Shown here piece by piece: positions 1-10,725 of a stretch of DNA of 64,000 nt. The notes beneath the pieces were generated by a model. The model saw nothing but the letters and a program-made list of their open reading frames with translations. It was not told where the DNA came from and made no database searches. Source of the DNA: Melitaea cinxia (taxonomy: Eukaryota > Arthropoda > Insecta > Lepidoptera > Nymphalidae); the NCBI RefSeq assembly GCF_905220565.1, contig NC_059400.1:7090159-7154158 (forward strand), given 5' to 3'. How positions within the stretch are numbered: the stretch's first letter is position 1; every line of letters begins with the position of its first letter. The position numbers and the translations under genes were made by a program.

Positions 1-19
1 ATCATTTAAATTAATTGTG

Positions 20-345
20 GTCGAATTTTCTCCATGTAAGAGAAGGGTCAGAGTTTAATTCACTACGCTGCTCTACTACGGGATTGGCGGATATATTCCC
101 TACTTAGAGTTCGCTGTCGGATGTATTCGACATTTCATTTTATAATAACATTATCACATCATAACCACTGGAATAGACAGCTTAACATGCTCTTCCTAAT
201 TACCTGCAAGGACATCCAAACCGGAAAGAAATATTTGTACAAATATAAATATCCATCTCGAGCGGGAATCGAACCCGCAAACCGCCGGTGTAAGGTGTAC
301 ATCTCACGCATACCGCACCACACCAGATCGGTTGTTAAATATTTA
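20..345 (-). mobile_element. tRNA-headed SINE (family B), complete-looking copy
   Basis: Read on the minus strand, the tRNA-like head lies at about 345-250. It has an A-box-like GGTGTGGTGCGG and a B-box GGTTCGATTCCCGC. The head is followed by a body with TTTGTACAAATATTTCTTTCC and a distal module (about 120-28, containing the complement of GGCGGATATATTCCCTAC). The same head and body occur on the plus strand at 19204-19430, and the distal module recurs at 45955-46065. These shared parts define the family from within the window. Box A and box B are what RNA polymerase III needs; no tRNA cloverleaf follows, so this is not a functional tRNA gene. No target-site duplication was identified. Confidence 0.7.
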
Positions 346-984
346 TTCCTAAGGTCCTCAGGTATTTTAGTTGTCTTATGACTGTATATGTGTATCATGC
401 TCTTTTTTAATTTTATACGAGTATACATGTAGATTTAAATATGAAATAAATCTTAAGATCTGTAAAGGAACTGTATAAATCAATTGATGTGGCTATTTGC
501 CAAGTGGGTATAAAGCATTTCTCTCTTATTGACAACGACTCTGAAAAATGCTTTTGTTTTTTGGACACATTAAATGGATGAGGCTTGTGATGGTCTAATA
601 TTTATTCAACAATCGTTTAGGGAGTAACAGTTGACTATAAATAGTACTGATATTAATACAATTATTTGTAACAATTCCTATAAGAACCTATAAGAACATT
701 ATGAGATAAACTTTATGCACGACTGGTGAAACAGCCTTTTTTTTAGTCATCCAAAGACATGAAATAATTTAATTTAAATAAAGAATTTGTGATAATAATG
801 ATGAATTTGTTAAGGTATACAAAATAAAATATGATTTGATGTTATAATGATACCTACTTGGTGTTATAATGACACAAATACAAAACATGCTAAGTAATTG
901 ATGTGCTACAATTTTTTATTGACAACAGAAATATATAACAAAATATAATATTGTTTAAAGCAGTTTTACATTAGAAATTCAAGA
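346..984. other. Gene-free AT-rich stretch
   Basis: No reading frame of coding character, no RNA gene and no repeat structure that I recognise. A short near-duplicate phrase, GATACCTACTTGGTGTTATAATGACAC, shows only local slippage around GTTATAATGA (about 840-872). Confidence 0.5.
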
Positions 985-989
985 TAGAC

Positions 990-1145
990 TATATATATAT
1001 ATATAAATTTCAGGTCACGATATATGTTTGCAATAAACTCCGAAACTACTGAACTAATTTTTATCAAATTTTGTAAGCATCTGTAATTTCGTCCAACTTG
1101 CTCCCATAGGGTAGTATCTCAGTTATTGACCTCAGTATTTTCTTA
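990..1145 (+). mobile_element. Helitron-like fragment related to 60485-60600
   Basis: The phrases CTCCGAAACTACTGAACTAA and AAGCATCTGTAATTTCGTCC resemble the 'aactccgaaact...' and 'aagcatctgtaatttggttc' phrases at 60.5 kb. They also have the general wording of the short Helitrons in this window. Neither a TC start nor a CTAG end is visible here, so only a fragment is called. Confidence 0.4.
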
Positions 1146-1208
1146 CAAATTAAATTTTTATTATACGACTTTAGTGTGTATCTATCGGCTAATTCTATGA
1201 AATCCTAA

Positions 1209-1341
1209 AAGATGGCGGTTTGACATCTAAGTTGAACAAATATCTAGTAGATGGCGCCGTATTTCTATTTCTCTATAAGATGGCAGTTTGGTATCTATGT
1301 TGCACAGATATCCGGTAGATGGCGACGTGTTTCTATTTCTA
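1209..1341 (+). repeat. Two-copy tandem repeat, period 68 bp
   Basis: GATGGCGGTTTGACATCTAA at 1211 is repeated as GATGGCAGTTTGGTATCTAT at 1279. Each unit ends in TAGATGGCG followed by TTTCTATTTCT. The two units are clearly diverged, so the duplication is old. A GATGGCGC core also occurs in the repeats at 4494 and 29894. No coding function is seen. Confidence 0.75.
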
Positions 1342-2570
1342 GTTTTTTTTTATTTTCAATCACATTTGAATGAATCTATTTTTAATTTTTTTGAAAATAT
1401 TAATTTGATTGTATCAAAAGATTTAAAAGTTATTTTTCTGGCTGCTTTGGGTTACATGTCATTAAAATCTATAGTATTAAGACTATTTTTAGTTTCTTAT
1501 TGAATCAAAAACAAAATAAGACCGGAAAAATAAAAAGTGACAAAACGTTAGTAACAACGGAATCTTTGGCAAGGAATCGCCTTGTGTTTGTTCAGTTCGC
1601 GGCAAGCTAATGGACAAACAAGGGTCGCTGTAGCAGTGTTGACTTTCAGTTACCGTGCAGGCGGCGTCCTTCTTGTATCTTGCAAGATTTATTTTCACCC
1701 TAGGCGATGACAGCTGCTTTATGGTCCCGCAATTAATCAAACATATAAAGTTGTTTTGTAATTGTCAAAATTGAAAATTTTAGATTTACATATTTTATTA
1801 CGATCAATCAAGTTGTTCATAACTACTACATTTAGACCTATATATTTCTTTAAAAAAATGATTGATATTAAATAAGTAGAATAGAATAATACAATATTGT
1901 TTTATGAATAATTTTGCAGGACATCTATTAAAATGTATATGATGTTGATAGTATGTTCCACAGTATCATTGATGTCGTATCAAAAAAATTAGAACAATAA
2001 TCATTGCGTCAAAAAATTGTCTTTATTTGACGGGAGTGGATTATTCCCCATTGTAAAAAAGTTGTGTCAGTGATATCGGCGACATCTAACTGTCTATTCC
2101 TTAAGGGGAAACCCCATGAATTATGGATAAAGTCGACATCCGAAAAACCTTTCTCAAACGTGCTTACTGTTTGTGGCTTTTTTGATTACCCGAGTGAATT
2201 CGTGACTATGGGCTTAAGAATACCAGTTTTTAATTTTATGTATAGATAACTGTTAAGATACCTACAAACTCAAGTCTTGAAAGTCAGTATTTGAAAATTC
2301 AAATCCACGTTTAAGGCATCTTTAGAAATTAAGATTATGAATCCTTGATTTTGTTTACTTTCTAGTTATTTCAGATATATACAGACATAAAAATTATAAT
2401 TTCTTCTGAGTAATCTTGCTTCTATAATTTTTGGTGAATTGATTGCAGTTAAAATATTTTATTTGTGTTATAATTTGGTTTTAAATTAAATTCTATAAAA
2501 TACATTTTGTTAGCTTCTATTTTCTCTAACCAAAAGGCATTTCTTGAAATAAACAATCGTGCCTCACCGT

Positions 2571-2573
<3 letters not shown>
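1342..2573. other. Gene-free stretch with a slightly GC-richer island
   Basis: No gene was recognised. The interval 1551-1735 is less AT-rich than its surroundings and does not match any other part of the window. It holds GACAGCTGCTTTAT, which recurs by itself at about 62109. The rest is low-complexity AT DNA. Confidence 0.5.
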
Positions 2574-2623
<50 letters not shown>

Positions 2624-2645
2624 GTATATGTATTATATATATATT
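2574..2645. repeat. (TA)n microsatellite with TATG interruptions
   Basis: A long run of TA dinucleotides, then TGTA/TATG variants, then more TA. Any short open frames across it encode only Ile-Tyr repeats and are not genes. Confidence 0.95.
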
Positions 2646-2836
2646 TAAACAACATTTACGGGCTTTACGGGCAACATTACGTACTTGCTGACGCCATTTT
2701 TATTACATCAAATATTTCTTACTATAGCGTGCGTTTTTTTTACAATAGTTTATTTTAGACCAGTAGTTCTAAAACTGTCTAGAATTGCTAGGATGGTCCG
2801 ACACTGACAGCTTTTTGTTGTTATAACATTACTATA

Positions 2837-3150
2837 TCTATATAAATAAATAAAATTGGACTGCCTCTTTGTAATATTAAAATAACCGCTTTTTACTAAA
2901 TGCATATGGATGTATACTCCGTATATATACAAAAATAATATTTTTTACAATTTTTGTCTGTCTGTTTGTTCCGGGTAATCTTTGAAACGGCTGGACCGAT
3001 TGTGACGGGACTTTCACTGGCAGATAGCTGATGTAATGAGGAGTAACTTAAGCTACTTTTATTTTAGAATTTTTTTATTTTATAACTCTCCGAACTGAAT
3101 AATAACTTTTTTGTTAAATTCCTCGTGGACGAAGTCGCAGGCACAGCTAG
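2837..3150 (+). mobile_element. Non-autonomous Helitron, 314 bp
   Basis: It starts TCTATATAAATAAATAAAAT after a host A. It ends with a GC-rich hairpin (GTGGACGAAGTCGCAGG), then GCACAGCTAG. Helitrons begin TC, end CTRR with a hairpin just upstream, and insert between A and T. The element at 39696-39996 is the same family along its whole length, with the better preserved 3' hairpin GCGGACGAAGTCGCGGGC. No Rep/helicase coding sequence is present. The base that follows CTAG is the first base of another Helitron-like element. Confidence 0.85.
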
Positions 3151-3436
3151 TCATTACATAGTATAAAACAAAGTCGCTTATGTCTGTATGCTTAGATCTT
3201 TAAAACTACGCAACGGATTTTGATAAGGTTTCCTTTATTAAATAGAATGATTCCAGAGGAACGTTTATATGTATAATGCATGCATAATATAGTAGAGGAG
3301 CATTGATAGTTTTAGAGGTTTCTAATGTGATGTCGTAAATAAACACATTTTTTTGCCCTTACATTGCAAATATTTATTTTATATTTTATATTTAGTATCA
3401 ACATTGCACCCCTGCGAAGCCGGGGTATGTCGCTAG
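3151..3436 (+). mobile_element. Second non-autonomous Helitron, abutting the first
   Basis: It begins TCATTACATAGTATAAAACA directly after the CTAG of the previous element. It contains AACTACGCAACGGATTTTGA. It ends GCGAAGCCGGGGTATGTCGCTAG followed by T, with a GC-rich stem just before the end. A fragment of the same 3' end (CCTCGCGAAGCCGGGGCGGG) lies at 20221. It belongs to a different subfamily from its neighbour. The exact 5' end is inferred from the TC rule. Confidence 0.7.
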
Positions 3437-4430
3437 TATACGTCATATAGAACTAAACTCCTAACTACTACTACTTGTATTATGTTTTGATATTATTATA
3501 GATTGTCCTCTTCAGTCGTGTTTCATTAGTAAGGGGCATGGCGGGGTTAATTTCTCTAAGACTGTCCTAAGCGGATAGTCGTTAAGCCCTACTAATTGCA
3601 GTGGTGTCTTAATTAATGTTTAATTACGTGTATTTGGTATTTGACACGATTTCTCTCAAAATAGTTAAACTAGAAGACTTCAGGTACAAATTTAAATAAA
3701 ACATAATTTAGGTCAGCTTAGGCTCTAAATATTTTTTACCAAGAACAACAAAACTAAATCAAAGGTTTCAATTATAACCACATACTTATCACATTTTATT
3801 TATTTAAAGTGTGTCCTTTGTATAGCCTATGATTTCTAATTTATATTGCTTATTATTCGAATTTGCGTACACATATCAAATTAGTCATGAATTTAGATAG
3901 ATTGTTAAAACGAAATAAGAAAACAAAAAATACTTATCATAATTTTATGTTCAGTAAAATGATTCCATTAGTAGCTCTTAGCACTACTTTATAACTTTAT
4001 ATAGATAATAATTTCGTTGTTACATATATTCCAGTCCCTAAGGTGACCTAAATATATTATACGAGGGGATAAAACTTAGACGGTAAAGCTGCGGATGACC
4101 GTATATAACTTGAAGAAGTTCAACATTGAAGTTGACATGTTACGCAAAGTGGGAAGTTGCGAAATCTCATATAGTAATTTATATGCACCTGTGTGCGTTT
4201 CAGAACATATTTTAATAATGAGAGTTGACAGTAGGATAAGGTTACGTTAGTTAAAAAAATAATAAAACATTTTATATCCATATATTGTTAGGCACTTTAC
4301 TTCGTTTTATTGTTGCTAAAATTTAGATAAAAAATGATGCGGATATTTTCTTCAATTTTAAACTAGTGCTAAAAATTTTTGAAAGAAACGCAATAATAAT
4401 AATATTAGTCAACAACAGAGCCTAGCGTGT
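3437..4430. other. Gene-free AT-rich stretch
   Basis: No coding region, RNA gene or internal repeat was recognised. It contains no obvious copies of the window's repeat families. Confidence 0.5.
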
Positions 4431-4489
4431 ACTATAGAAACTAAAAAAGGTTGTTACATTAATATCGATAGTACTACATTGCAAATTAA

Positions 4490-4595
4490 CTAGATGGCGC
4501 TGGAACAGAAATCTTAATCTTTAGATTTCTATAAATATAAACGAGACTTAAAAATTATATTGCCAAAGAAGTTTCACTTCTGACGTGTATAACTC
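4490..4595 (+). mobile_element. Diverged copy of the GAAGTTTCACTTC repeat
   Basis: The segment from GATGGCGCTGGAAC through ATAAATATAAACGAGACTTA to TTGCCAAAGAAGTTTCACTT parallels 29894-29982 with few differences. The second copy is the right half of a MITE-like element with GAAGTTTCA-type inverted ends. Here no matching left end is visible, so only the right part is called. Confidence 0.6.
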
Positions 4596-5223
4596 ATCCT
4601 TATTGTCTCAACTTCAAAAACATACTATAAAATCTGATTTTGAGGGTAATAATAATCTTGGGGCATTATGCAGTACTAGTGTTACATACGGAAATTTAGA
4701 TTAAGGTGTAAGATCTCTCACTCACAGTGTAGCATTCTAGAGCATCTGACGCTCTGAAGAGCTCTCTTAAGGAAGCTGTAAAAGGTTTTGGTTTTTACGC
4801 CATGACTTTTTACAGATTTTACAACTTTATTTAAAAAGTAAGAAACATTATAAATGCCTTAAAAATTTCAAATGTTCCCCATTATGTATGGAGGGTAAGT
4901 TTAGTATTCAAAGTTGTTTCTTTTCTTCCGCGAACACTCACTGCTTACATGAAATTTTGAGCAAACAAAGTAACTTGAAATCGATACCTTTTATTCTAAT
5001 ATTGTTGTTGTTACGTACCGGGAAAACCACGATGAAAACAATGTCAAACTGCATACAGGAAACAAATGGTCGAGGGGAGTTAGAAACAACATGACGCCGC
5101 CGACAAAATGTTTTCACAACTTGCACCGTTCTCATGCCAGACTATACATTATTGTAATGTTTTTTTTTTTTTATATTACTAATACTTGTAATATTATTTT
5201 GTTGTTCTGAGATTGTACCGCGA
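4596..5223. other. Gene-free AT-rich stretch
   Basis: The open frame around 4888-5094 has no recognisable domain and an ordinary length for chance. I see no conserved feature. Confidence 0.45.
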
Positions 5224-5400
5224 AGTATTATTAAAATGATGGTCCTGGGTTTAATTCCGCCTCGGGGTGAATACTTCTATTTGTGCAAATGTTTGCTCCT
5301 CGCTTGCGTGTTTGTCCTTGTAAGCCCCAAATGTACCTTGACGAGCACTGTATGTAGGCTACTACGGTTCCTGTCATAAACATGTACCTACACACATAAT
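5224..5400 (+). mobile_element. Diverged tRNA-headed SINE (family B-like)
   Basis: A B-box-like GGTCCTGGGTTTAATTCCGC is followed by the SINE body TTTGTGCAAATGTTTGCTCC and by GAGCACTGTATGTAGGCTAC...GGTTCCTGTCATAAACATGT. The order of modules matches 19204-19430. Divergence is high and the A-box half is not recognisable, so this is an old, 5'-damaged copy. Confidence 0.5.
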
Positions 5401-5542
5401 GATGATTAATTCTAGTGGGAAAATTATCTTTCGATTTGCAGTGTAGCACTGAAGTGAATTAAGTTTCTATTTTCGCTTATGGAAAGTCAACCTTTGCCCA
5501 GCAGCGGGAAATCTCAGTTGGTACTAAATTATAGATTATTGA

Positions 5543-5908
5543 AAAATTGTCAAGTAAATATACATTATTAGGGATATTTAAAAAGTACTCGATCTCAATA
5601 AGAAATAAATAAGACCTCATGACACATCCCAACTTTTGATTAAAAAAAAAATATCGAAATCGGTTTAACCAGTAAGAAGTTATAAGGTATTATAAAACGT
5701 AAGTCGACGAAAAATTTCCAAGTAAATACTATTAAAGTTAACATAAAAAGTACTTGTCAGTTCTCGATTAGATTTGAATTGGATGACAAGCACCAATTTC
5801 CGATTAAAGAAAGAATTATCGAAATCGGTCCAACACCTCCGAAGTTATGAGTAACACACAAAAAAATTACAGTCGAATTGAGATTCTCCTCCTTTTTGAA
5901 GTCGCTTA
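5543..5908 (-). repeat. Degenerate AACCGACTTC-ended repeat
   Basis: On the plus strand it reads from AAAAATTGTCAAGTAAATAT to GAGATTCTCCTCCTTTTTGAAGTCGCTT. It contains the family phrases ATCGAAATCGGT twice (at about 5653 and 5818) and GTAAGTCGACGAAAA. The right end GAAGTCGCTT corresponds to the GAAGTCGGTT end of intact copies (30678-31415). It is much more diverged than the other copies. Confidence 0.6.
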
Positions 5909-5963
5909 ATAAAGAGGCCTATGCACAGCAGTGGGATATTATAGTCTCAATCAATCAATCAAA
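5909..5963 (+). mobile_element. RTE-clade LINE 3' terminal fragment with (AATC)n tail
   Basis: GAGGCCTATGCACAGCAGTG reads E-A-Y-A-Q-Q-W in frame, the conserved C-terminus of RTE-clade ORF2 proteins. It is followed by a short 3' end and an AATC microsatellite. It is a 5'-truncated insertion of about 55 bp. The same C-terminal coding sequence appears in the SINEs at 16315 and 39424. Confidence 0.6.
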
Positions 5964-6882
5964 AAGTAAATAAGACGTAGTACATGAAGTGCAAAATAAT
6001 TACTTTTTCTTCTAATGTAATTTATTACTAAGTCTTACTACAAGCATTAAAGTGTGATTGCTTCCTTTCTGAAATATGTTCGGAAGTAACCAAGCGGCTG
6101 GTCCTTATTTCATTATTGGAATTCTTGTAAAGTAGGTTCCAAGCGCGACGTCCTATTTACCGTCCAAATTGCTATTAGAGAGTTTCACGCCTAGAACTTT
6201 ACATACGAGGTTAAATCACGTCACCTGTACGGACTTACTTGTGTTTCGTGAATATTTAGGCGAGCGCTTTTGTAGTCTGACAAATTGGAAGTATTTACGT
6301 AAGTACATTTTTATTTTGTTTGTGTTGCTTTTGTGTCTGCAATTTAATAATTTAATGTTATATTGTACAGCATTTGTTTTTTTTATTACTAAAGGAATTG
6401 TTTCTCTAGTGGTAGAGTAATGACTACAACTAAAAACATTTACTTTACTTTCTAAAATATCTTATTAGGGTATAAACTCTATTATACACGTAGAAAAAAA
6501 AAAACAAATCATATTTTAATAATTTAATAGTAAAAATGTAAGTTTTGTGACCATATTTAAATTGTGGTAAAAAAGTATACTTCGCTCAAACCGACTGACT
6601 CATTCTGGTAACAATCGTTACTCATACTTCTCAATAAAAGATGGAAAACCTCAAAACAGAGTGCTTCAAATTAATCTTCGATAATATTTCCTCCAATAAA
6701 ACGAAACTGTTATTTTAAGCAGTATATTTAGTAGCAGCAGCTTAACATTCTTTATATTAAAAAAAAATTCACACAATATTTTGAATGAATTTCAAAGCGT
6801 TTTAAAACTGAGGATTTCAGATATGAAACAATCGTTCATTGACTGCTCAATTTTTATTCATTTGTTTTATTTTCATTGTATA
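5964..6882. other. Gene-free AT-rich stretch
   Basis: The reading frame at 6169-6420 has no domain or motif that I recognise. Nothing else stands out. Confidence 0.45.
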
Positions 6883-7089
6883 TCAATAATATAAAAATGA
6901 GTCGCTGAATGTGTTGCTAAGCGCAAAACTCGAGAACGGTTGGACCGATTTCGCTAATTCTTTTTTTAAAATATTCCTTGAAGTACGAGGATGGTTCTTA
7001 CGGAGAGAAAAATTCTAAAAAAAAAAAATAATAATAATAAAATTAAAGAATCGACTGTTAGGCGATACGAAGTTCGCCGGGTCAGCTAG
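6883..7089 (+). mobile_element. Non-autonomous Helitron, about 207 bp
   Basis: It starts near TCAATAATATAAAAATGAGT after A. It contains GTTGCTAAGCGCAAAACTCG and ends GTTCGCCGGGTCAGCTAG followed by T. A related copy lies at 34447-34612, and its 3' end resembles that at 38986-39182. It carries no coding sequence. Confidence 0.75.
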
Positions 7090-7867
7090 TTTGTAATATT
7101 TTCATACATTTTAATTTTTTGTGCATTTCCCAGACGAAAATTTGTCGCAGTGATAATAATTAATGATTGGCTCCAGAAAAAAATAGTAATAAGATGGAAT
7201 ATTTTTGCTCCTACTTGTAAAATTACATTTTTTAGGATATTTGAAGAAAAATATTTTTTTTTAAATATAATATTTTAATATAGTTAAATTGTATAACTTT
7301 TATTATTATATTAAATTATACATATATATTTTTAATAATATTACTTTGTATTAATGAAAAATATTTTATTTCAATATTTTACTCTGAAATAAATATTGTT
7401 CGTTTCATACTGCTTACTGTATCATCGCAAAATCGACGAAATTCTATTTTTTTTCATGCAGAAAAGCTCTTAAAAAGTTTTTTGCATAGTGTACAGACTT
7501 CGACTTGTATTCAACCGCAGCAGTTGAATGCCCATTACTCTTCCGAGTGTTTCTGCACTAATGGACGCGTAATTGGTCGTTTCGTTGACTAATGGACAAT
7601 TAAACGAAGCTACATAGATTCATCCTAAGTATTGCGCTTCGATAGTAAATACTTAAGTCGTGTCGATTCTATTAAAAAAGTTCATATAGGTTTTGAAAAT
7701 ATTTGGCAATAAGTTGCAAACGTATTTAGAATTAAAAACAAATTGATCTATAAAACACGTTACAATCGAAATCTGTTTTTAGCTAAAATGCATTTCTGTA
7801 AATAAAATGTTTACGTATTTCTGTATTAAAATTTTGAATAATAAAATATTAAATTTTATTTAAATCA
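7090..7867. other. Gene-free stretch with one unique island
   Basis: AT-rich filler, except 7500-7640, which is more GC-balanced and unique in the window. The island contains two near-identical phrases, CTAATGGACGCG and CTAATGGACAAT. No gene was recognised. Confidence 0.45.
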
Positions 7868-8045
7868 AAATAAAAACATAACTGTATTCAAATAGGCTAT
7901 AAAATCAATTTGGAATCGTCACTACAAATTCAAATTTTAAAAGTGATTATTATTTTTAAAAGCAAAGCTACCACCGATTCTAAATGTAGATTCTGCAGAG
8001 AAGAGTCGCAAACTCCGCAATTACTTTTTTAAAAATAATATCTAA
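7868..8045 (-). mobile_element. LINE 3' end fragment (antisense)
   Basis: TATTCAAATAGGCTATAAAA, GGAATCGTCACTACAAATTC and CTACCACCGATTCTAAATGT match, in order, a pattern I recognise from antisense 3' ends of lepidopteran LINEs. The first two phrases recur at 28018-28080. There is no open frame. The parental clade cannot be fixed from this piece. Confidence 0.5.
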
Positions 8046-8222
8046 ACTGTGTTTTACATGAAAATTTGTCATTTGTTGCATGAATTATTACTAAAATATT
8101 AGCATTGTTAATATTGCATGAGATTTTAAATAGTTTCTATATTTTATGAAATAGTTCCCTTTTTGTTGTTTAATATATGCAAAATATGCATTTTCAGGGT
8201 TTCTTAACTAATGTTAAATAAG

Positions 8223-8318
8223 TATATAATGAAGAAGATTCTCCAGAGTAGTTTTTTAATAAAGAGACGACAGCAATATGACGTCACTTTATTAAGAAAC
8301 CTTTCATCTTCAATATAA
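8223..8318. repeat. Imperfect palindrome of about 96 bp with central TGACGTCA
   Basis: The left arm TATAATGAAGAAGA...TTTTTTAATAAAGAGACG pairs, with mismatches and a gap, with the right arm GTCACTTTATTAAGAAAC...CATCTTCAATATA. TGACGTCA, a perfect CRE-type palindrome, lies at 8279-8286 at the inner edge of the right arm. The layout is that of a small MITE or a snap-back element. No target-site duplication was identified. Confidence 0.55.
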
Positions 8319-10676
8319 TCATAATCGTGTTAGACGTCGAGATAATTCAGTTTAATAATAAGACTACTTTCTATTATCCTAGCTCGCTGCAGCGAACTAT
8401 AAATGGAAAAATGGTCTCATATTACGCCTTTAAAGCGTTTTCAAACCATAGAATTATGGTCAGGCGCTTGCGAGTTCGCCTTGACGAAATATTTAAACCA
8501 AAATGGACTCACATTAACATGTTTAAACACGAATATAACGTAGTGTTAGTACAATAATGATGTAGAAGCAACTTGTAGAAATCGGTTTTTGACTAAAAAT
8601 TCATTTTAATATAAAATTCTATTAAACTATGATTTATATTAGCCGCTTATAAGCTTATTTCAATTAAACTTCAACTGAAATCGATTGCGGTCATTCAATG
8701 TGTGTACAACAGGAATCAGTAGCTAGTACTCAAAGCAAGTCAATATTAGGTACCTAATGCTCGAGTATCCATGAGTGACAGACTCTGTGGATATCCGATA
8801 AAAGAGGTCGAGTGCTACGTCCACACGCTCTGACCTAACGCGGACAATATTTGCTTTTCACGGCGATTGCGATCAGGTCCTGCGTCATATTTGTAAACCA
8901 AAGCAATGACTGCTTAAGTCTATTTCTGGAATGACGTGTTTCTAGTGAACTAGATGTTTAGTTTTCAGAAATGTTTTTGTTATATACTATAATATTTGTT
9001 TTTCGATTTCTATATCTGTATAAATGAATTGTAGGTTTAGGCACTTATTAAGAATTGCGTATTGGGGAGGTAAGGCTTCACCGAGATCATAATATTTGAC
9101 ATCAACTAGTTATTTTAGCTCTTATTTTATTTTTGTATAGATGAAACAGGACATGCACTCAGATCTGATAAGAACTACTCTGTATCATCACAGTACACCA
9201 TGCAAAAAGCGGATACAACATACAGAAGTCTTCAGTCTACGGTGGCTTTCTATCCGCCGATCGCAGGAAGTATTTATCAAATCTGTCCACGCGCCGTGCC
9301 TCCGACGCCGTGCGACAGACACAGAGCCGAAACTTTCATTTTCTCATTGGTTAAAGTACAAATTTTTTGATTGATTAATGCGCTTTCTGATTTTAAATAT
9401 TCCTGTATAAATTAATAATTTTGTTCAATAAATTAATCATTATCTTCTAATCGATACTTTGATTTCAACACACCAAGTCCCTAAAACGTAAAGTCTATGT
9501 GTATTATATTGTATGTACAATAATAGTATTAACAAAGTTATACTGTGAAGATTTGCGTTGCCTAGCGTGAATTAGCGTGCCTCCACGTGTTTTCACGGAG
9601 CGACCTCGTACTTTATGAATGACGTCACCTACCCATGTCGTCTCTAAAATCGCCATACTATCTCATATCGTCTCTCAATTTCAGACTTTGAATCTGTAAA
9701 ATTTAGCCTAGTTGGGAGTTATTCAATCGAAACTATTATAACCGTTTAATTAATGTTTTTAAAATTTCCTGTTGGATATTTTAGGTTTTATTTTCTACAC
9801 TTCAACATGGTTGGAGACTGTTTTATAGAATTATTCCTTTATACCAGTAGGCGCTTGCCTCTTTGACTCATACTTCATACGATTTCTTATCGAATTCATC
9901 CGCAGAGACGTTTTAGTTTTAGGGAGTTTTAATAATTATGTAAAAATAGTAAAGTAAATTGAATGTGTAAAAGCATAATTAGATACACCCAAGTCTTCAA
10001 AATACATTAGTATCAAAACATAAAGAGCATCTGCTGCACAGATAACAGTTATCATGCAGGTAATAACACCGACTCATGCTTGGGTATTCCGCGCACGTGG
10101 TGCTATGAGCGCACTTATTACGCGCTCAAGTAATTTAGAAGTGCAACTTCCTTTGCCCCTGCCACGTCTAGCATTCAGCGCTGTAAAATAATAGTATTTA
10201 AATGAAATTCTATAGTGAAAGAAATAATGTTATAAATTTGTTATTTAGGTATGTTTATTTAGGTATGGTTGGAATCATTTTCTTGTTTAAAGTTCTTTTG
10301 TAAAGTAATTCGAAATTTTTGAACAAATTATTAAAGATGAAGATTAATCTTATACCTGTTGTAGTCTTTAACGTTCATTTTAACTTTGTATGGAGTAAAA
10401 GCTAAATCGACCACTGTTATACTGTACCACTCTGTTATACCGAACAATAACGATAATATTAATTATAAATTTTTAGGTTATATTATATTACTTTATACGT
10501 TTTTTAAATCACGATTAACTATATTCAATATTTTTATTTTCATTAAAAATTTATAACATTTCAACTACAATTTTTTCATGTTATTCTACATACATATATC
10601 TATATTTTATTTCTCAATATAGCTTTATAATTTTTTAACGAAACAAATACGTATTTATTTTCAGCAGTAAAAAATG
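8319..10676. other. Gene-free stretch with unique GC-richer islands
   Basis: The reading frames at 8327-8557 and 9141-9374 lack recognisable domains. The islands 8790-8900 and 10020-10190 are more GC-balanced and have no counterpart elsewhere in the window. The latter holds CACGTG within GCGCACGTGGTGC. TGACGTCA recurs at about 9620. These could be host regulatory DNA, but nothing in the sequence proves it. Confidence 0.4.
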
Positions 10677-10725
10677 GCATATGATTGTAATAAAAACAAT
10701 TTCGGTTTTTATTACAATCATATGC
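10677..10725. repeat. Perfect 21-bp stem hairpin with 7-nt loop
   Basis: GCATATGATTGTAATAAAAA plus C (10677-10697) is exactly complementary to 10705-10725 across the loop AATTTCG. There is no mismatch in 21 bp. The transcript would form a very stable short hairpin. At 49 nt it is shorter than an ordinary pre-miRNA. A palindromic element remnant or snap-back replication product is equally possible. Confidence 0.9.

Noticed and set aside
159..428. Minus-strand open frame across the first SINE
   Set aside because: It is a read-through of a tRNA-like SINE; the repeated copy at 19204 has the same pattern with no protein constraint.
2449..2758. Overlapping open frames on both strands at 2.5-2.7 kb
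   Set aside because: They translate a (TA)n microsatellite into Ile-Tyr repeats.
8327..8557. Possible host exon (76 codons)
   Set aside because: No known motif and no convincing splice sites at both ends.
9141..9374. Possible host exon (77 codons)
   Set aside because: The frame starts with ATG but the composition is irregular and there is no domain; the GC-rich part is short.
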